A DNA stretch of 64,000 nt from Atlantibacter hermannii (GTDB lineage: Bacteria; Pseudomonadota; Gammaproteobacteria; Enterobacterales; Enterobacteriaceae): contig NZ_JAAATR010000002.1 in assembly GCF_009907385.1 (NCBI RefSeq), forward strand, positions 62,001 to 126,000. The letters run 5' to 3'. Position 1 is the stretch's first letter, and each line of letters opens with the position of its first letter. Positions 47,249 through 56,053 of this stretch are shown piece by piece. Both the position numbers and the translations under genes were made by a program. A model generated the notes under the pieces. The model did no database searches. It was given only the letters and a program-made list of their open reading frames with translations, and was not told the DNA's origin.

Positions 47249-47866
47249 GATTATTCCTCTTAGATTAAACACCTTATCGAAAATCTCCCGGCGCGTTTTC
47301 GACACCTGTGATCCTCGTCGAAAATAACGGTCGGCTTATTCTCCGTTCCGTTCTGCAATAACAGAACCACCCACGGATAAATACCAGGTCTTCGATTGAT
47401 CGGTAGTTTTTTCAGACCGTAACCCATCGTTTTTTAATAAAAAATAATGAGTATTATCGTCGTGCCAGTTTTTTTCTCTGGCCTGGATAAGGATAGACGC
47501 CAAAGCCCGATTGATCCTCGGTTGTGGCCGATTAGAATAGTTTCAGGATTTTTCTTAAATGCGCTGCTATAAAACTTTACAGATAAAGCATGCGTCGGCA
47601 TTCAGGGTTTGTTACTGAAAATATTTTATATATTTCGCCATCACCATTTTGCTGAAAACGAAGCGGTAAATAAAATGTGTGTGCAAAAATAAATTTCGGG
47701 TGGCGCTTGCTGTCAGGCGCAAAAAATAACGTAAAACGGCCCGGTAAAAATAGCCAAAACCCGGCGGTGAAATTAAAAAATTTGATAAAACAGTTTATAT
47801 GATATATCAGCGCGACGCGGAGGGGTAAAAGCGTAAAAATCAACGCTGCGTTTACCCTGGCGCTAT
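47249..47866. other. Intergenic region between yciE and the MASE1 gene
   Basis: About 620 bases with no credible gene. It should hold the yciE promoter on the left. A small open frame on the minus strand (47577-47843) has no ribosome site and was not accepted. Confidence 0.3.
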
Positions 47867-47892
47867 GAAACTTTTCGGATTATCGCCGATAC
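47867..47892 (+). promoter_or_regulatory. FliA-like promoter candidate of the MASE1 gene
   Basis: GAAACTTT (47867-47874), ten bases, then GCCGATAC (47885-47892): 6 of 8 and 7 of 8 matches to the sigma-28 elements, with the spacer one base short of the usual eleven. The ATG is 33 bases further on. Confidence 0.4.
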
Positions 47893-47924
47893 TACAGACT
47901 TCATAAAACCAACGAGACGACCCT

Positions 47925-49202
47925 ATGAAAGGCCCACTCTCACCGTTTATGCATCTGGCCGTTTCCTTTGCCATCTGGATGCTGATTTATTATCTGTCCG
48001 GTCTGGTCTCGCTGCAGCTTGACGATCCGAGCCTTGATTTCTCCATCGTCTGGTTCCCGGCAGGGGTCGCGACGGCGGCGTTTCTGTGCGCGCCCTGGCG
48101 GCAATGGTGGCTGTTTCTCGCCGGCTTCATTGTTCTGAATCTGATTCTGGACAACACCACCACGGAAAACTTTCCCACTAACCTGATGTTTGCCGTGTTA
48201 TCCATGCCGTCCACGATGGCTATCGCCTGGCTTGTGAGACGGTTTTCACGTGAAGGCGATGATCTGCACCAAATCGTGATGTGGTTGATTGCAACGGTGC
48301 TGGTGAGCGTGGTGGATGCGCTGGTGCTGTCGTCCGGGCTGTGGTTCTTCCGCAATGAATCCTTTACCGGCACCTTCTGGCCGGGCTTAATCGCCGACGT
48401 CACCGGCATTTTGTTTGCCACGACGATTATTATGGGCTTCCTGAATAACCATCTGCGCACCGAAGGTATGCACCGCAGGATAATGATTGCCGGGTGCTTT
48501 GTCTGGGTGCTGCTGATCCTGATTACGACCTGGATATTCAGCGATTCGGTGAAATATGTCACCGATGCATTTAATACTCACCGCTACGATGTACTGCGTT
48601 TTGCCGCAGCCTGTATTCCCATCGTGTTAACGGTGGCGCTGGCGATATTGTGGGGTAACCGGGGCGGCTCCTTTGCGTTATTAACCCTCGGCGCGATTGT
48701 TATTTGGTTCTCGATCCAAAAAATGGGACCGTTCTTTATTAAAGGGCTGCGCACCGGTGAGCCGCTGCTGATTGCCCAGTGTTATTTAACCGCGACGGCG
48801 CTATTAATGGTGTTTATTCGGGTATTAACCCGCAGTGCCCAGCGGCTGGATAATCGCACCGGCGTACAGAGCGCGCGCGATGCTATTTACCAGCTCAATC
48901 TGGTTACCGGGCAGCTGTACTGGGATCACACGCTGGATGTGCTTGACGACATCGCCACCAATGAACTGACCGACAAAGAAAAAATGCTGGCGCGCGTTCA
49001 TCCGGACGACCGCGAGAAATTCCAGCGCCAGTGGAGCGATATCGGGCAGGCGCATAAGCTGCCGACTATCTCATTTCGCTTTAAAGATAAAAATGACCGC
49101 TGGGTGACCATCACCGATAGCGGCAACGTGCTGATTAATAATCAGGCGCAACCCATCATTATCGGCAACTGGCGAATCAGTGGCACAACCACATTCAGTT
49201 AA
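47925..49202 (+). CDS. MASE1-PAS membrane sensor without output domain
   Basis: A 425-residue inner-membrane protein. Residues 1-300 hold about eight membrane segments of the MASE1 sensor type (FSIVWFPAGVATA motif near 40); residues 325-420 form a PAS fold with the typical VHPDDRE. MASE1 usually precedes GGDEF or histidine-kinase domains, but this protein stops after the PAS domain. It resembles the N-terminal part of E. coli DgcE (YegE). It may act through a partner or be a truncated cyclase that has been retained. The next gene follows after 23 bases. Confidence 0.75.
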   Translation: MKGPLSPFMHLAVSFAIWMLIYYLSGLVSLQLDDPSLDFSIVWFPAGVATAAFLCAPWRQWWLFLAGFIVLNLILDNTTTENFPTNLMFAVLSMPSTMAIAWLVRRFSREGDDLHQIVMWLIATVLVSVVDALVLSSGLWFFRNESFTGTFWPGLIADVTGILFATTIIMGFLNNHLRTEGMHRRIMIAGCFVWVLLILITTWIFSDSVKYVTDAFNTHRYDVLRFAAACIPIVLTVALAILWGNRGGSFALLTLGAIVIWFSIQKMGPFFIKGLRTGEPLLIAQCYLTATALLMVFIRVLTRSAQRLDNRTGVQSARDAIYQLNLVTGQLYWDHTLDVLDDIATNELTDKEKMLARVHPDDREKFQRQWSDIGQAHKLPTISFRFKDKNDRWVTITDSGNVLINNQAQPIIIGNWRISGTTTFS

Positions 49203-49225
49203 GCGCAGAGAGGCGGAGAGTCGTT

Positions 49226-50557
49226 ATGTTACAAATCGCATTATTGCTTTTCGGTGCTCAATTTGTCCGTGATAAAGCCAAATATCTCTGGATAAGCGGC
49301 CTATTATGGGGTATCGCAGGGGTATTAATTTTTATTGATGGCTTTGACGGACAAACGTATTTCCCGCTGAAAACCTTTGGCATCGTGTTGTTATTAGAGA
49401 GCCTGATTACCCTTAGCGTGGCGGCAAGCGGGATCGGCGCGCAAAAAGCGGTGCTTTATTTTAAAGGCGGTGTCTTTTTCTTCGTCTCGTTAATTATGCT
49501 GGTGGACGCCCGCTACAGTAATATTCTGCTGTCGGTCATTTTCGGCTTCTCGTATTTCGTGATCGGCCTGTTCGTTATTGCCTCCGCCTGGGTGGTGCGT
49601 TTCCCGCGCTGGCGCGCGTCGCTGATTATGGGCTGCCTGCAAATCGCCTTTGCCGGGTTTTTAATTACCCATTCCAGCGCGACGGTGTCGTTTTTCCTGG
49701 GCGTATTGATGATAGCGGGCAGCATTAATACGCTGCGCGTGGCGATGCGGGCAAGGCAGTTGAAAAATGCCACCTCGGTGTTCCAGCTGATGGTGCCGCG
49801 TGAATTTGCCAAAGGCTTTACCACCAAAGTGAAAGGCAGCCCGGCCCCGGAAAAGGTCGCCGGGACGCTGACGCCGCCGCTGGAATTTACCTCGCCGCTG
49901 ACGGTGCATATCTGGACGCCGGAGGGATCCGCCAATGAACCGGCGGTGCCGCGCCCGGTCATCAACCGCTATATTGCCGCCGTGGATGCCCACGGCGTGA
50001 TCTCGACCGGCCATGCGGCGCTGGAGGCCTCGCCCCATGTCTACGTGAGCCTGTATCCGGCGGAGGATATCGACCGCTCGCCGTCCGAGTTTTTCCGCCT
50101 GCTGAAAGCCACCCACGACAACGACATTGCCGGGAAATACCAGCCGGATTACGTTACCGAATCCAGCAACTGGTGCCATTCCGATAAGAAAATCCATTTC
50201 CACGGCTTTAACGGCGAGGCGCTGCACCGCTTCTGGACGAACTATCGCAAAGATGAAATTTATAATCTGACTTACCGCAACTGCTCAAGCAGCGTGGCGT
50301 ATTCGCTGGAGGCGGCCCTCGACGGGGTGTTAGCCAACCGGCGGGGCAGCTGGCTGACCACCCTGAAAGTGTTGTTTATGCCGGAGCTGTGGATTGCGTC
50401 GCAGGTGCGTAAACGAGCCTTAACCATGGCCTGGACGCCGGGCCTGGTAATGGATTACGCCCGGGCGCTGAGCGCCATCGTACATCCGGTTCCCCAGCCC
50501 TGGTATAAACGCATGCCGTGGAAATGGCGTTCCACGGCGCGGGACCAGGCGAGTTAA
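49226..50557 (+). CDS. DUF308-type membrane protein fused to a papain-like cysteine hydrolase domain
   Basis: A 443-residue protein. The first 180 residues have about six membrane segments of the HdeD/DUF308 type. The C-terminal 220 residues carry His263 (STGHAALE) before Cys353 (YRNCSSSVAYS), the His-then-Cys order of circularly permuted NlpC/P60-like (YiiX/LRAT-like) enzymes. This would place a possible amidase, peptidase or lipid-acyl activity at the membrane. It lies 23 bases after the MASE1 gene and converges on the OmpV gene with a four-base overlap. The substrate is unknown. Confidence 0.65.
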   Translation: MLQIALLLFGAQFVRDKAKYLWISGLLWGIAGVLIFIDGFDGQTYFPLKTFGIVLLLESLITLSVAASGIGAQKAVLYFKGGVFFFVSLIMLVDARYSNILLSVIFGFSYFVIGLFVIASAWVVRFPRWRASLIMGCLQIAFAGFLITHSSATVSFFLGVLMIAGSINTLRVAMRARQLKNATSVFQLMVPREFAKGFTTKVKGSPAPEKVAGTLTPPLEFTSPLTVHIWTPEGSANEPAVPRPVINRYIAAVDAHGVISTGHAALEASPHVYVSLYPAEDIDRSPSEFFRLLKATHDNDIAGKYQPDYVTESSNWCHSDKKIHFHGFNGEALHRFWTNYRKDEIYNLTYRNCSSSVAYSLEAALDGVLANRRGSWLTTLKVLFMPELWIASQVRKRALTMAWTPGLVMDYARALSAIVHPVPQPWYKRMPWKWRSTARDQAS

Positions 50558-51294
50558 AACGACCAAACCAGCCCGGATTCAATATCGGCGAGGATGTTGT
50601 CGTCCACCATCGGGCTGTGGCGAATCGTTGAGGGCAGGAAGGTGATACGCGGTTGCAGATAGAAATGCAGATCGTCGGTCACCTTCCAGTCTGCAGCTAC
50701 CGCCAGCCAGGGCGCGAAAGCGTCATTCGGCGACCAGGCCTTCAGGCCCGATTTCGCGGCTTCCCGCTCGCTGATACCGTAGTAATAACGCGCCAGTTTG
50801 TCGCTATACCAGTCGATGCCCGCCTGAGGATAAATCGTCACCGGCTCGGCAACGATCTGTCCGGCCCAGGCCAGCGTTGCCATCAGGCCGTTGCTGGTAT
50901 TGAGCGTGTCGCCGGAAAACTCCCCGCGAAACGCGCCGATATCCGTGATGCGCTGATAGCTCACTCCGGCCATCATGGTGCTGTGGCGGGTCTCCAGTTG
51001 GCGGATCGCCCACTGGCGGGCATTGTCCGGATCGAATTCCACATCCAGATACCAGACGCGCGCCTTGAATTCGTTTTTGTCGTCATTAACGAAATAGACG
51101 CCCGCTTCGGTGCCGTCCAGATAAACGATCTTATTGTCATAGCCCAGATAGGGAATGAACGAATAGTCGGTTTTATAGCTTTTGTAGGGGTTGAACTGCG
51201 CTTCGCCTTCAACGCCCAGACCCATCTCCGCCGCTGTGGCTCCGCTCAGCGGTAGCCATAACGCCATCCCGATGGCGGCACTATTTCTCTTCAT
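50554..51294 (-). CDS. MipA/OmpV-family outer-membrane protein
   Basis: A 246-residue outer-membrane beta-barrel protein of the MipA/OmpV family. The signal peptide (MKRNSAAIGMALWLPLSG) ends at ATAA, and the mature protein begins EMGLGVEG; it ends with the aromatic SGLVWSF. MipA proteins bind lytic transglycosylase MltA in E. coli; OmpV proteins have varied roles. The ATG at 51294 has AAGGGA upstream; a frame open to 51408 lacks a good start. It is 16 bases downstream of the DUF4105 gene, suggesting a shared transcript. Confidence 0.8.
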   Translation of the reverse strand: MKRNSAAIGMALWLPLSGATAAEMGLGVEGEAQFNPYKSYKTDYSFIPYLGYDNKIVYLDGTEAGVYFVNDDKNEFKARVWYLDVEFDPDNARQWAIRQLETRHSTMMAGVSYQRITDIGAFRGEFSGDTLNTSNGLMATLAWAGQIVAEPVTIYPQAGIDWYSDKLARYYYGISEREAAKSGLKAWSPNDAFAPWLAVAADWKVTDDLHFYLQPRITFLPSTIRHSPMVDDNILADIESGLVWSF

Positions 51295-51310
51295 CTTGAA
51301 TCCCTTATTG

Positions 51311-52075
51311 TTATGGCTCACGGTAGCCTGGCCGGATCCGTTGTGAATAATCCTCATTGAGGATGCCGGTAACGGGCGCGACTTTGCTATTGGCCCGTAA
51401 CGCTTCAATGGTTAACGTGTTGTCGAGCAACCCTAAATCGTAGCAATACCGATCGACATGGCCGCTAAACAGCACCATCCAGTTATATTTAAAATCCGGC
51501 GCGGCTTTACGGCTGTGGCGTAGGATATTGGTCGTGCAGTTATTTCTCAGCGTGTTGTAAAATTCATCGTTATTTTTCAGGCTGTTAATCCGCCCGGCAT
51601 AATCTAAAAATACCTGCCGGCATACCTCTTTGGTCACGTTGACCCGATAAATATAGACGTCCTCTTTACGGATATTGGCCCGCACGCCGATTAAATCTCT
51701 TTCATCCGCGACCACATAAATGAGTTCATAAGTATTGAAGAACCCTTTCCAGGTAGAATAATGTTGTGACGCCCGACGCCGGGTTTCAATGGAAATCGCC
51801 ACATAGTCGCCACCGGAAAAACCAAAAGAAAGAAACACATGGGCAATATGTCGGCTGGACCAGTAAGAGATAACCAGATCGACACTGGCGATATCATCCA
51901 GATTAAGCGTTTTGTCCTGCCATTCAAAATGCAGCGTATTATCAATCATTAAGGCATTACGAAAGTTCCTGATGGTAAAGCTATTGTCTTGCCCAAACAG
52001 GATTTCCGGTTTTTCTTCATAACCGGGAAACCAGTGGAGCTTGTTGTTATCCCGAAAGAATAACCGTTTAACCAC
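51311..52075 (-). CDS. DUF4105 cysteine-hydrolase-like protein
   Basis: A 254-residue protein of the DUF4105 (Lnb N-terminal periplasmic) family. His79 (IAHVFLSFGF) and Cys180 (NNCTTNI) are the expected papain-like pair, and FFNTYELIYVVADERD is typical. Most relatives have an N-terminal membrane region of 80-150 residues; it is absent here, so this copy may be N-terminally reduced, or anchored through a partner. The GTG start at 52075 has AAGGAG six bases upstream. It is read with the OmpV gene. Confidence 0.75.
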   Translation of the reverse strand: MVKRLFFRDNNKLHWFPGYEEKPEILFGQDNSFTIRNFRNALMIDNTLHFEWQDKTLNLDDIASVDLVISYWSSRHIAHVFLSFGFSGGDYVAISIETRRRASQHYSTWKGFFNTYELIYVVADERDLIGVRANIRKEDVYIYRVNVTKEVCRQVFLDYAGRINSLKNNDEFYNTLRNNCTTNILRHSRKAAPDFKYNWMVLFSGHVDRYCYDLGLLDNTLTIEALRANSKVAPVTGILNEDYSQRIRPGYREP

Positions 52076-52174
52076 TCCGCACTCCTTATTTTTAACGCTA
52101 TATTGATAATTGGTTGATAAATCCAGGCGTAAGCTTCAGTCATTAAGCAAGCCCGCTACTGAATGGTGATCGTG

Positions 52175-52396
52175 ATGAATCGAAATAACCGTAAAGCTAA
52201 TCCATTTACTAAACCAAAATTTCTGGTGCTGATGACCTGTATTTATTTTGTCATCATCCTGGGCTGCGACTATCTTTCTGAAATCGTGCAGAAAAAGATG
52301 GGCTATGAATTGAACCCGCATATCGTTGCGCCATTGATAATCGCCCTGGTTACCTGGTTTGCTTACAAAGCGGTGACCGCCAAAAAAACATCATAG
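52175..52396 (+). CDS. Small two-TM membrane protein
   Basis: A 73-residue protein with a basic N-terminus (MNRNNRKANPFTKPK) and two hydrophobic segments (about 16-34 and 50-65). No family recognised. The ATG at 52175 has GGTGA five bases upstream; the ATG at 52163 (77 residues) lacks a ribosome site. It is divergent from the DUF4105 gene and is followed by a terminator at 52461. Confidence 0.5.
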   Translation: MNRNNRKANPFTKPKFLVLMTCIYFVIILGCDYLSEIVQKKMGYELNPHIVAPLIIALVTWFAYKAVTAKKTS

Positions 52397-52460
52397 CGTA
52401 AAGGAGAAAAAAATGATCTTCTGAAAGAATGCGTTTGACATCAACCTCCCGAGTTAAAGA

Positions 52461-52498
52461 TAGCCCGTCATCGCCTGAAGCCTGACGGGCTATTTTAT
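52461..52498 (+). terminator. Terminator after the small membrane gene
   Basis: TAGCCCGTCA (52461-52470) pairs with TGACGGGCTA (52483-52492), followed by a T-rich stretch. Confidence 0.75.
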
Positions 52499-52642
52499 TA
52501 GCCGCGTTCGTTTCCCGGATATATTATATTTCAGTAAAAATAATCTCCCTGAGCGCAATGACTTTTTGTCAAATAAAAAGGCATTTGCTACGCTACCTGA
52601 GCCTCATTCTTCTGACACGCTGTCTTTTATAAGGCCACCACA

Positions 52643-53308
52643 ATGCGAAAAATAACCTCGTCGTTAATTATGCTTCTGGGTCTTTGTTCGTTTGGCAGTT
52701 ATGGGCAATTAATTGAAATGAAAACACAACGGCTGACGCCGCTGGACGTTTCCACCATCAAAATTGTTTATAACACGCCCGTCACCAATGCCAGCATCGC
52801 CGACTTAATGAAAGCGCTGGATGGCGTTACCATGAATTACCCGAACACGAAACAGGTCAGTCTGTATATCAATAGCCCCGGTGGGGATATGGATGCCGGT
52901 TACGCGGGATATGAAGCCATTAAAAACTTTTCATTATCGATTGAAACCGTCAACCTGTCGCAAGTCGCCTCTGCCGCGACTCTCCTGTATTGCGCGGCAC
53001 CCAACCGTCGCAGTATGCCCGACGCGCTGTTCCTTCTGCATCCTGCGGCGCTGACCATGCACAATGTCTCTGGCGATTTAAAGCCTAACGATATCAAAAC
53101 CCTCAGCCAGTCCCTTTCTATGGGCAATAACTTCTTCGCGTCGATTTATAAAAGCTGCACTAAATATGATGAAGCGGAGCTGGATACGATTTTATCCAGC
53201 GAGGCGAATCGCAAGCTGCTGTATTACAAAGAGGCGCAAGCCGAGGGGTTAATTACCCAGACGGCGACCGATATGAAACCCACCGACGTGGCGTACTACA
53301 TTAACTAG
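52643..53308 (+). CDS. Secreted ClpP-fold serine peptidase-like protein
   Basis: A 221-residue protein of the ClpP/crotonase fold with an N-terminal signal peptide (hydrophobic 5-20). YINSPGGDMDAG (75-86) is the ClpP oxyanion-type loop; Ser110 (QVASAATL) and His133 (FLLHPA) match the catalytic Ser and His of ClpP; the aspartate is not certain. Ordinary ClpP is cytoplasmic and works with an unfoldase ATPase; a secreted copy without one suggests a self-acting periplasmic peptidase. It is a lone gene, converging on the P1 peptidase with an eight-base overlap. Confidence 0.75.
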   Translation: MRKITSSLIMLLGLCSFGSYGQLIEMKTQRLTPLDVSTIKIVYNTPVTNASIADLMKALDGVTMNYPNTKQVSLYINSPGGDMDAGYAGYEAIKNFSLSIETVNLSQVASAATLLYCAAPNRRSMPDALFLLHPAALTMHNVSGDLKPNDIKTLSQSLSMGNNFFASIYKSCTKYDEAELDTILSSEANRKLLYYKEAQAEGLITQTATDMKPTDVAYYIN

Positions 53309-54263
53309 CCGCCAGCCCACGTACCCCGTGCGCGCTACGCGCGGCGCGCACCCCGTCCAGCACCGCGGCGGCCATAACTTCCGCCGCCAGCATTCCGACG
53401 ATATTGACGCTGGCATCCACGCCGCCGGTGGTGGCGGCAAACAGCGTATCGCCGTCGCTCAGGGTGTGTACCGGGTAAATGGTGCGCGCCAGGCCGTCAT
53501 GGGCCATTTGCGCCACTTTCTGCATCTGGCTTTTGGTGAAGGCGGCGTTACAACAGATAATCCCGATGGTGGTGTTGGTGCCCGCGCTGAAGTGGCTGTC
53601 GCGGTTATTCAGCACGCTGGTCTGTAAATCAAGCAGGTTGCCCTGTGCATCGCAGGCACCGGCAATAGTTTGCCCGGTATGCGGATCGCGAATTTCGCCT
53701 ACCGCGTTGACCGCGACCATCGCCGCGACGATTAACCCATCCGGCCCGGTGGCCGATGCCGTACCCAACCCGCCCTTCATGGCTTTTTCCATCCCCGCCA
53801 TTTTGCCGAGGGTGGCCCCGACGCCTGCGCCGGTATTGCCGGACGGGAACGGCTTTTCCGATGCGGCATTCACCGCGCGGTAGCCCATCCGGGCATCGGG
53901 CCGCACCGCCGGGTCGCCAAAGGTTAAATCAAACAGTACCGCCGCCGGCACGATGGGCACCACCGTCACGCCGACGTCAAAGCCGATGTTGCGCTGCTCC
54001 AGCCACCGCATCACGCCAGAAGCGGCATCCAGCCCGAAAGCACTGCCGCCGCTCAGCACGACCGCGTGAACCTTGTCGATAAGGTTGGTGGGATTGAGTA
54101 AATCGGTTTCGCGGGTGCCGGGCGCCGCGCCGCGGACGTCCACGCCGCACACGGCGCCCGCTTCGAACAGCACCACGCTGCAACCGGTCTGCTTTAACGC
54201 ATCGGCGGCATGACCCACTTTGACGCCGGGAACATCAACAATACTGCCGTGTGCGCTTTGCAT
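53301..54263 (-). CDS. P1-family (S58/DmpA) aminopeptidase
   Basis: A 320-residue N-terminal-nucleophile hydrolase of the DmpA/BapA family, which release N-terminal L-, D- or beta-amino acids from small peptides and amides. GGSAFGLDAASGV (near 72) and the autoprocessing site region GTNTTIGI (near 235) are typical; cleavage before the threonine would yield alpha and beta chains. GGGGAG precedes the ATG. It lies 15 bases downstream of the HEPN gene and may be co-transcribed. Confidence 0.88.
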   Translation of the reverse strand: MQSAHGSIVDVPGVKVGHAADALKQTGCSVVLFEAGAVCGVDVRGAAPGTRETDLLNPTNLIDKVHAVVLSGGSAFGLDAASGVMRWLEQRNIGFDVGVTVVPIVPAAVLFDLTFGDPAVRPDARMGYRAVNAASEKPFPSGNTGAGVGATLGKMAGMEKAMKGGLGTASATGPDGLIVAAMVAVNAVGEIRDPHTGQTIAGACDAQGNLLDLQTSVLNNRDSHFSAGTNTTIGIICCNAAFTKSQMQKVAQMAHDGLARTIYPVHTLSDGDTLFAATTGGVDASVNIVGMLAAEVMAAAVLDGVRAARSAHGVRGLAAS

Positions 54264-54278
54264 GTATGTCTCCCCAGG

Positions 54279-55874
54279 CTAGTTGATTTCGTTATAGATG
54301 GCTTTCTGGATCGCCGCCCATTTTTCATCGCTTTTATCGCGGGTGGCGGCGGCTCGCGCCTGGGCCTGAGCCGCATCGTTGGCCTGCCGCTTCACCACGG
54401 CGGGCGTGGTGCAGAACGCTTTTAAATACGTTTTACGAATGGAGGTGAATGGCTGCCCCTGCGACAGCGCGTGCCCGAGGTTGGCGATCATCCGCCGACA
54501 GGGTTTGGGCTCGTTCATTTGCATACGATAGCTGAGCAGCAGATCCAGCACGTTATGCTGCTTGCTCGCCAGCGCCTGTTCGGTCCAGGAGACTTTCCAT
54601 TCCATGCCCGCCTGTAGAAATAGCCGGGCGATGCGGTCATCATCGCGGTCAATAGCGGAGCGAAAATGGTTTTCGTCCCAGGCGATACCCAGACGATTTA
54701 ATTGCTGGCGCGGCGTGCTTTCGCGCGCGTCAAGGGGTTCTACGGGGGCGGCATAGGCCACTGACGGGCTTGCCGTCACGGGTTTTCGGTTCTGGTTTAC
54801 CAGGTGCAGCCCGCCCACGGCAATTGCCACCGCCACCAGCCCCACAGCCCCCCATAACACGCCGACCACCAGCTGCTCGCGCTGTTCACGGGTGCGCGGC
54901 GGCTTGTGGCGTGGCGAATCAATCACATCACGGATCTCGAAAATATCGCCGCTCATCGCCTGATGCTTTTGTTCGGCGTCGGCAAACCAGGCCTCCAGCT
55001 CGTTATCATCACAGGCGCTGAAGCTGGCCGGATCCACCGGGGTTTTGCCCTGCACATAGCGTTGCCGTAGGGGCGCGGTAATGGCGGTGGCGTAATTCTC
55101 CAGCAGCGTCATCTGCACCGGGGAAAGCGACTGCTGGCCCAGCGCGTGATTGCGGATCAAACGCACATCGTCCAGAAACGTCAGCAGGGATTTACGGGGT
55201 TCAACCAGAAAACTTAACGCGCCGCTTTCCGGGAAATGGGCGGCGTAATGTTTGGCGAACTCTTTTTTATCCACCACCAGTTGCGCCAGCTCGCTAAACT
55301 GCATGCCGCTGAGAATGTCGCCAGGTTTGGCGAATTTGAGCCAGCGCCGCACTTTGTTGGCCCCAAAGAGCAGTTTGAGATGGTTCACCCGCGCGACCTC
55401 ATCCGGCCAGGCTTCACGGATAAGTCCCTTAAGAGTGAGCTCCAGGCTTCGTAGTTGAACGCGCGCGGCGCGCGGCTGCGGCGGCTGGCTGAGCGCCAGT
55501 TCCGTGTTGTAATGCAGCAAAGGTTGGCGCAGGCGGACCCGTTCCAGCGTCGCGACAAAACGCAGCGCGGCGATCAGCGCCGTGGAACTGACCTCGGCCC
55601 CGCTTTCATACTGCGGCACCAACTGCTGGAGGTGGCGCAACTGGAGAGTAAACTGCGACAGTTCGGCATCGTTGACGTGCAGCCGCTTCGCCACCAGCCC
55701 CCAGCTGCCGAGATGCTGCCGGGCGTTATCCATCTGCTGTAAAAACCATTGCGGATCTTTGGCTTCCGCAACCGGATTGCCGAGCAGGGAGAGGATCGCT
55801 TTTGACGCTTCACGTATCGTCTGCAAGGCCGCTTCGAATTGTTCTCTTGCGATAAGCTGTGCTGAACGAGTCAT
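54279..55874 (-). CDS. STY4199-type HEPN-domain membrane protein
   Basis: A 531-residue protein resembling the family named after Salmonella STY4199. Residues 1-250 are helical and hold an R-x4-H motif (Arg238 to His243, RLIRNH), the ribonuclease motif of HEPN domains. A membrane segment lies at about 335-359. The C-terminal part has ankyrin-like repeats (RSAIDRDDDRIARLFLQAG) and a charged tail. HEPN domains with this motif are often RNases in toxin or defence systems; a role here is inferred only. AAGGA precedes the ATG. Confidence 0.7.
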   Translation of the reverse strand: MTRSAQLIAREQFEAALQTIREASKAILSLLGNPVAEAKDPQWFLQQMDNARQHLGSWGLVAKRLHVNDAELSQFTLQLRHLQQLVPQYESGAEVSSTALIAALRFVATLERVRLRQPLLHYNTELALSQPPQPRAARVQLRSLELTLKGLIREAWPDEVARVNHLKLLFGANKVRRWLKFAKPGDILSGMQFSELAQLVVDKKEFAKHYAAHFPESGALSFLVEPRKSLLTFLDDVRLIRNHALGQQSLSPVQMTLLENYATAITAPLRQRYVQGKTPVDPASFSACDDNELEAWFADAEQKHQAMSGDIFEIRDVIDSPRHKPPRTREQREQLVVGVLWGAVGLVAVAIAVGGLHLVNQNRKPVTASPSVAYAAPVEPLDARESTPRQQLNRLGIAWDENHFRSAIDRDDDRIARLFLQAGMEWKVSWTEQALASKQHNVLDLLLSYRMQMNEPKPCRRMIANLGHALSQGQPFTSIRKTYLKAFCTTPAVVKRQANDAAQAQARAAATRDKSDEKWAAIQKAIYNEIN

Positions 55875-56053
55875 GGTTATCCTTACACTCGTTAATGCGC
55901 TACGCCGCTTTGTCCGGCATAGCGCCTGATCATTATGATTATGTATATTGCTGTGTTGAGACGTTCTGACAGTTAACTCAAAGATAGACTATTCACTCGT
56001 CATACCATCGGGCGAAAAGCATTCGATATATTCTTTAATTAACAGGAGCCCGT

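Noticed and set aside
47577-47843. An 88-codon minus-strand frame between yciE and the MASE1 gene
   Set aside because: Phe-rich low-complexity translation from AT-rich DNA, without ribosome site or recognisable family.
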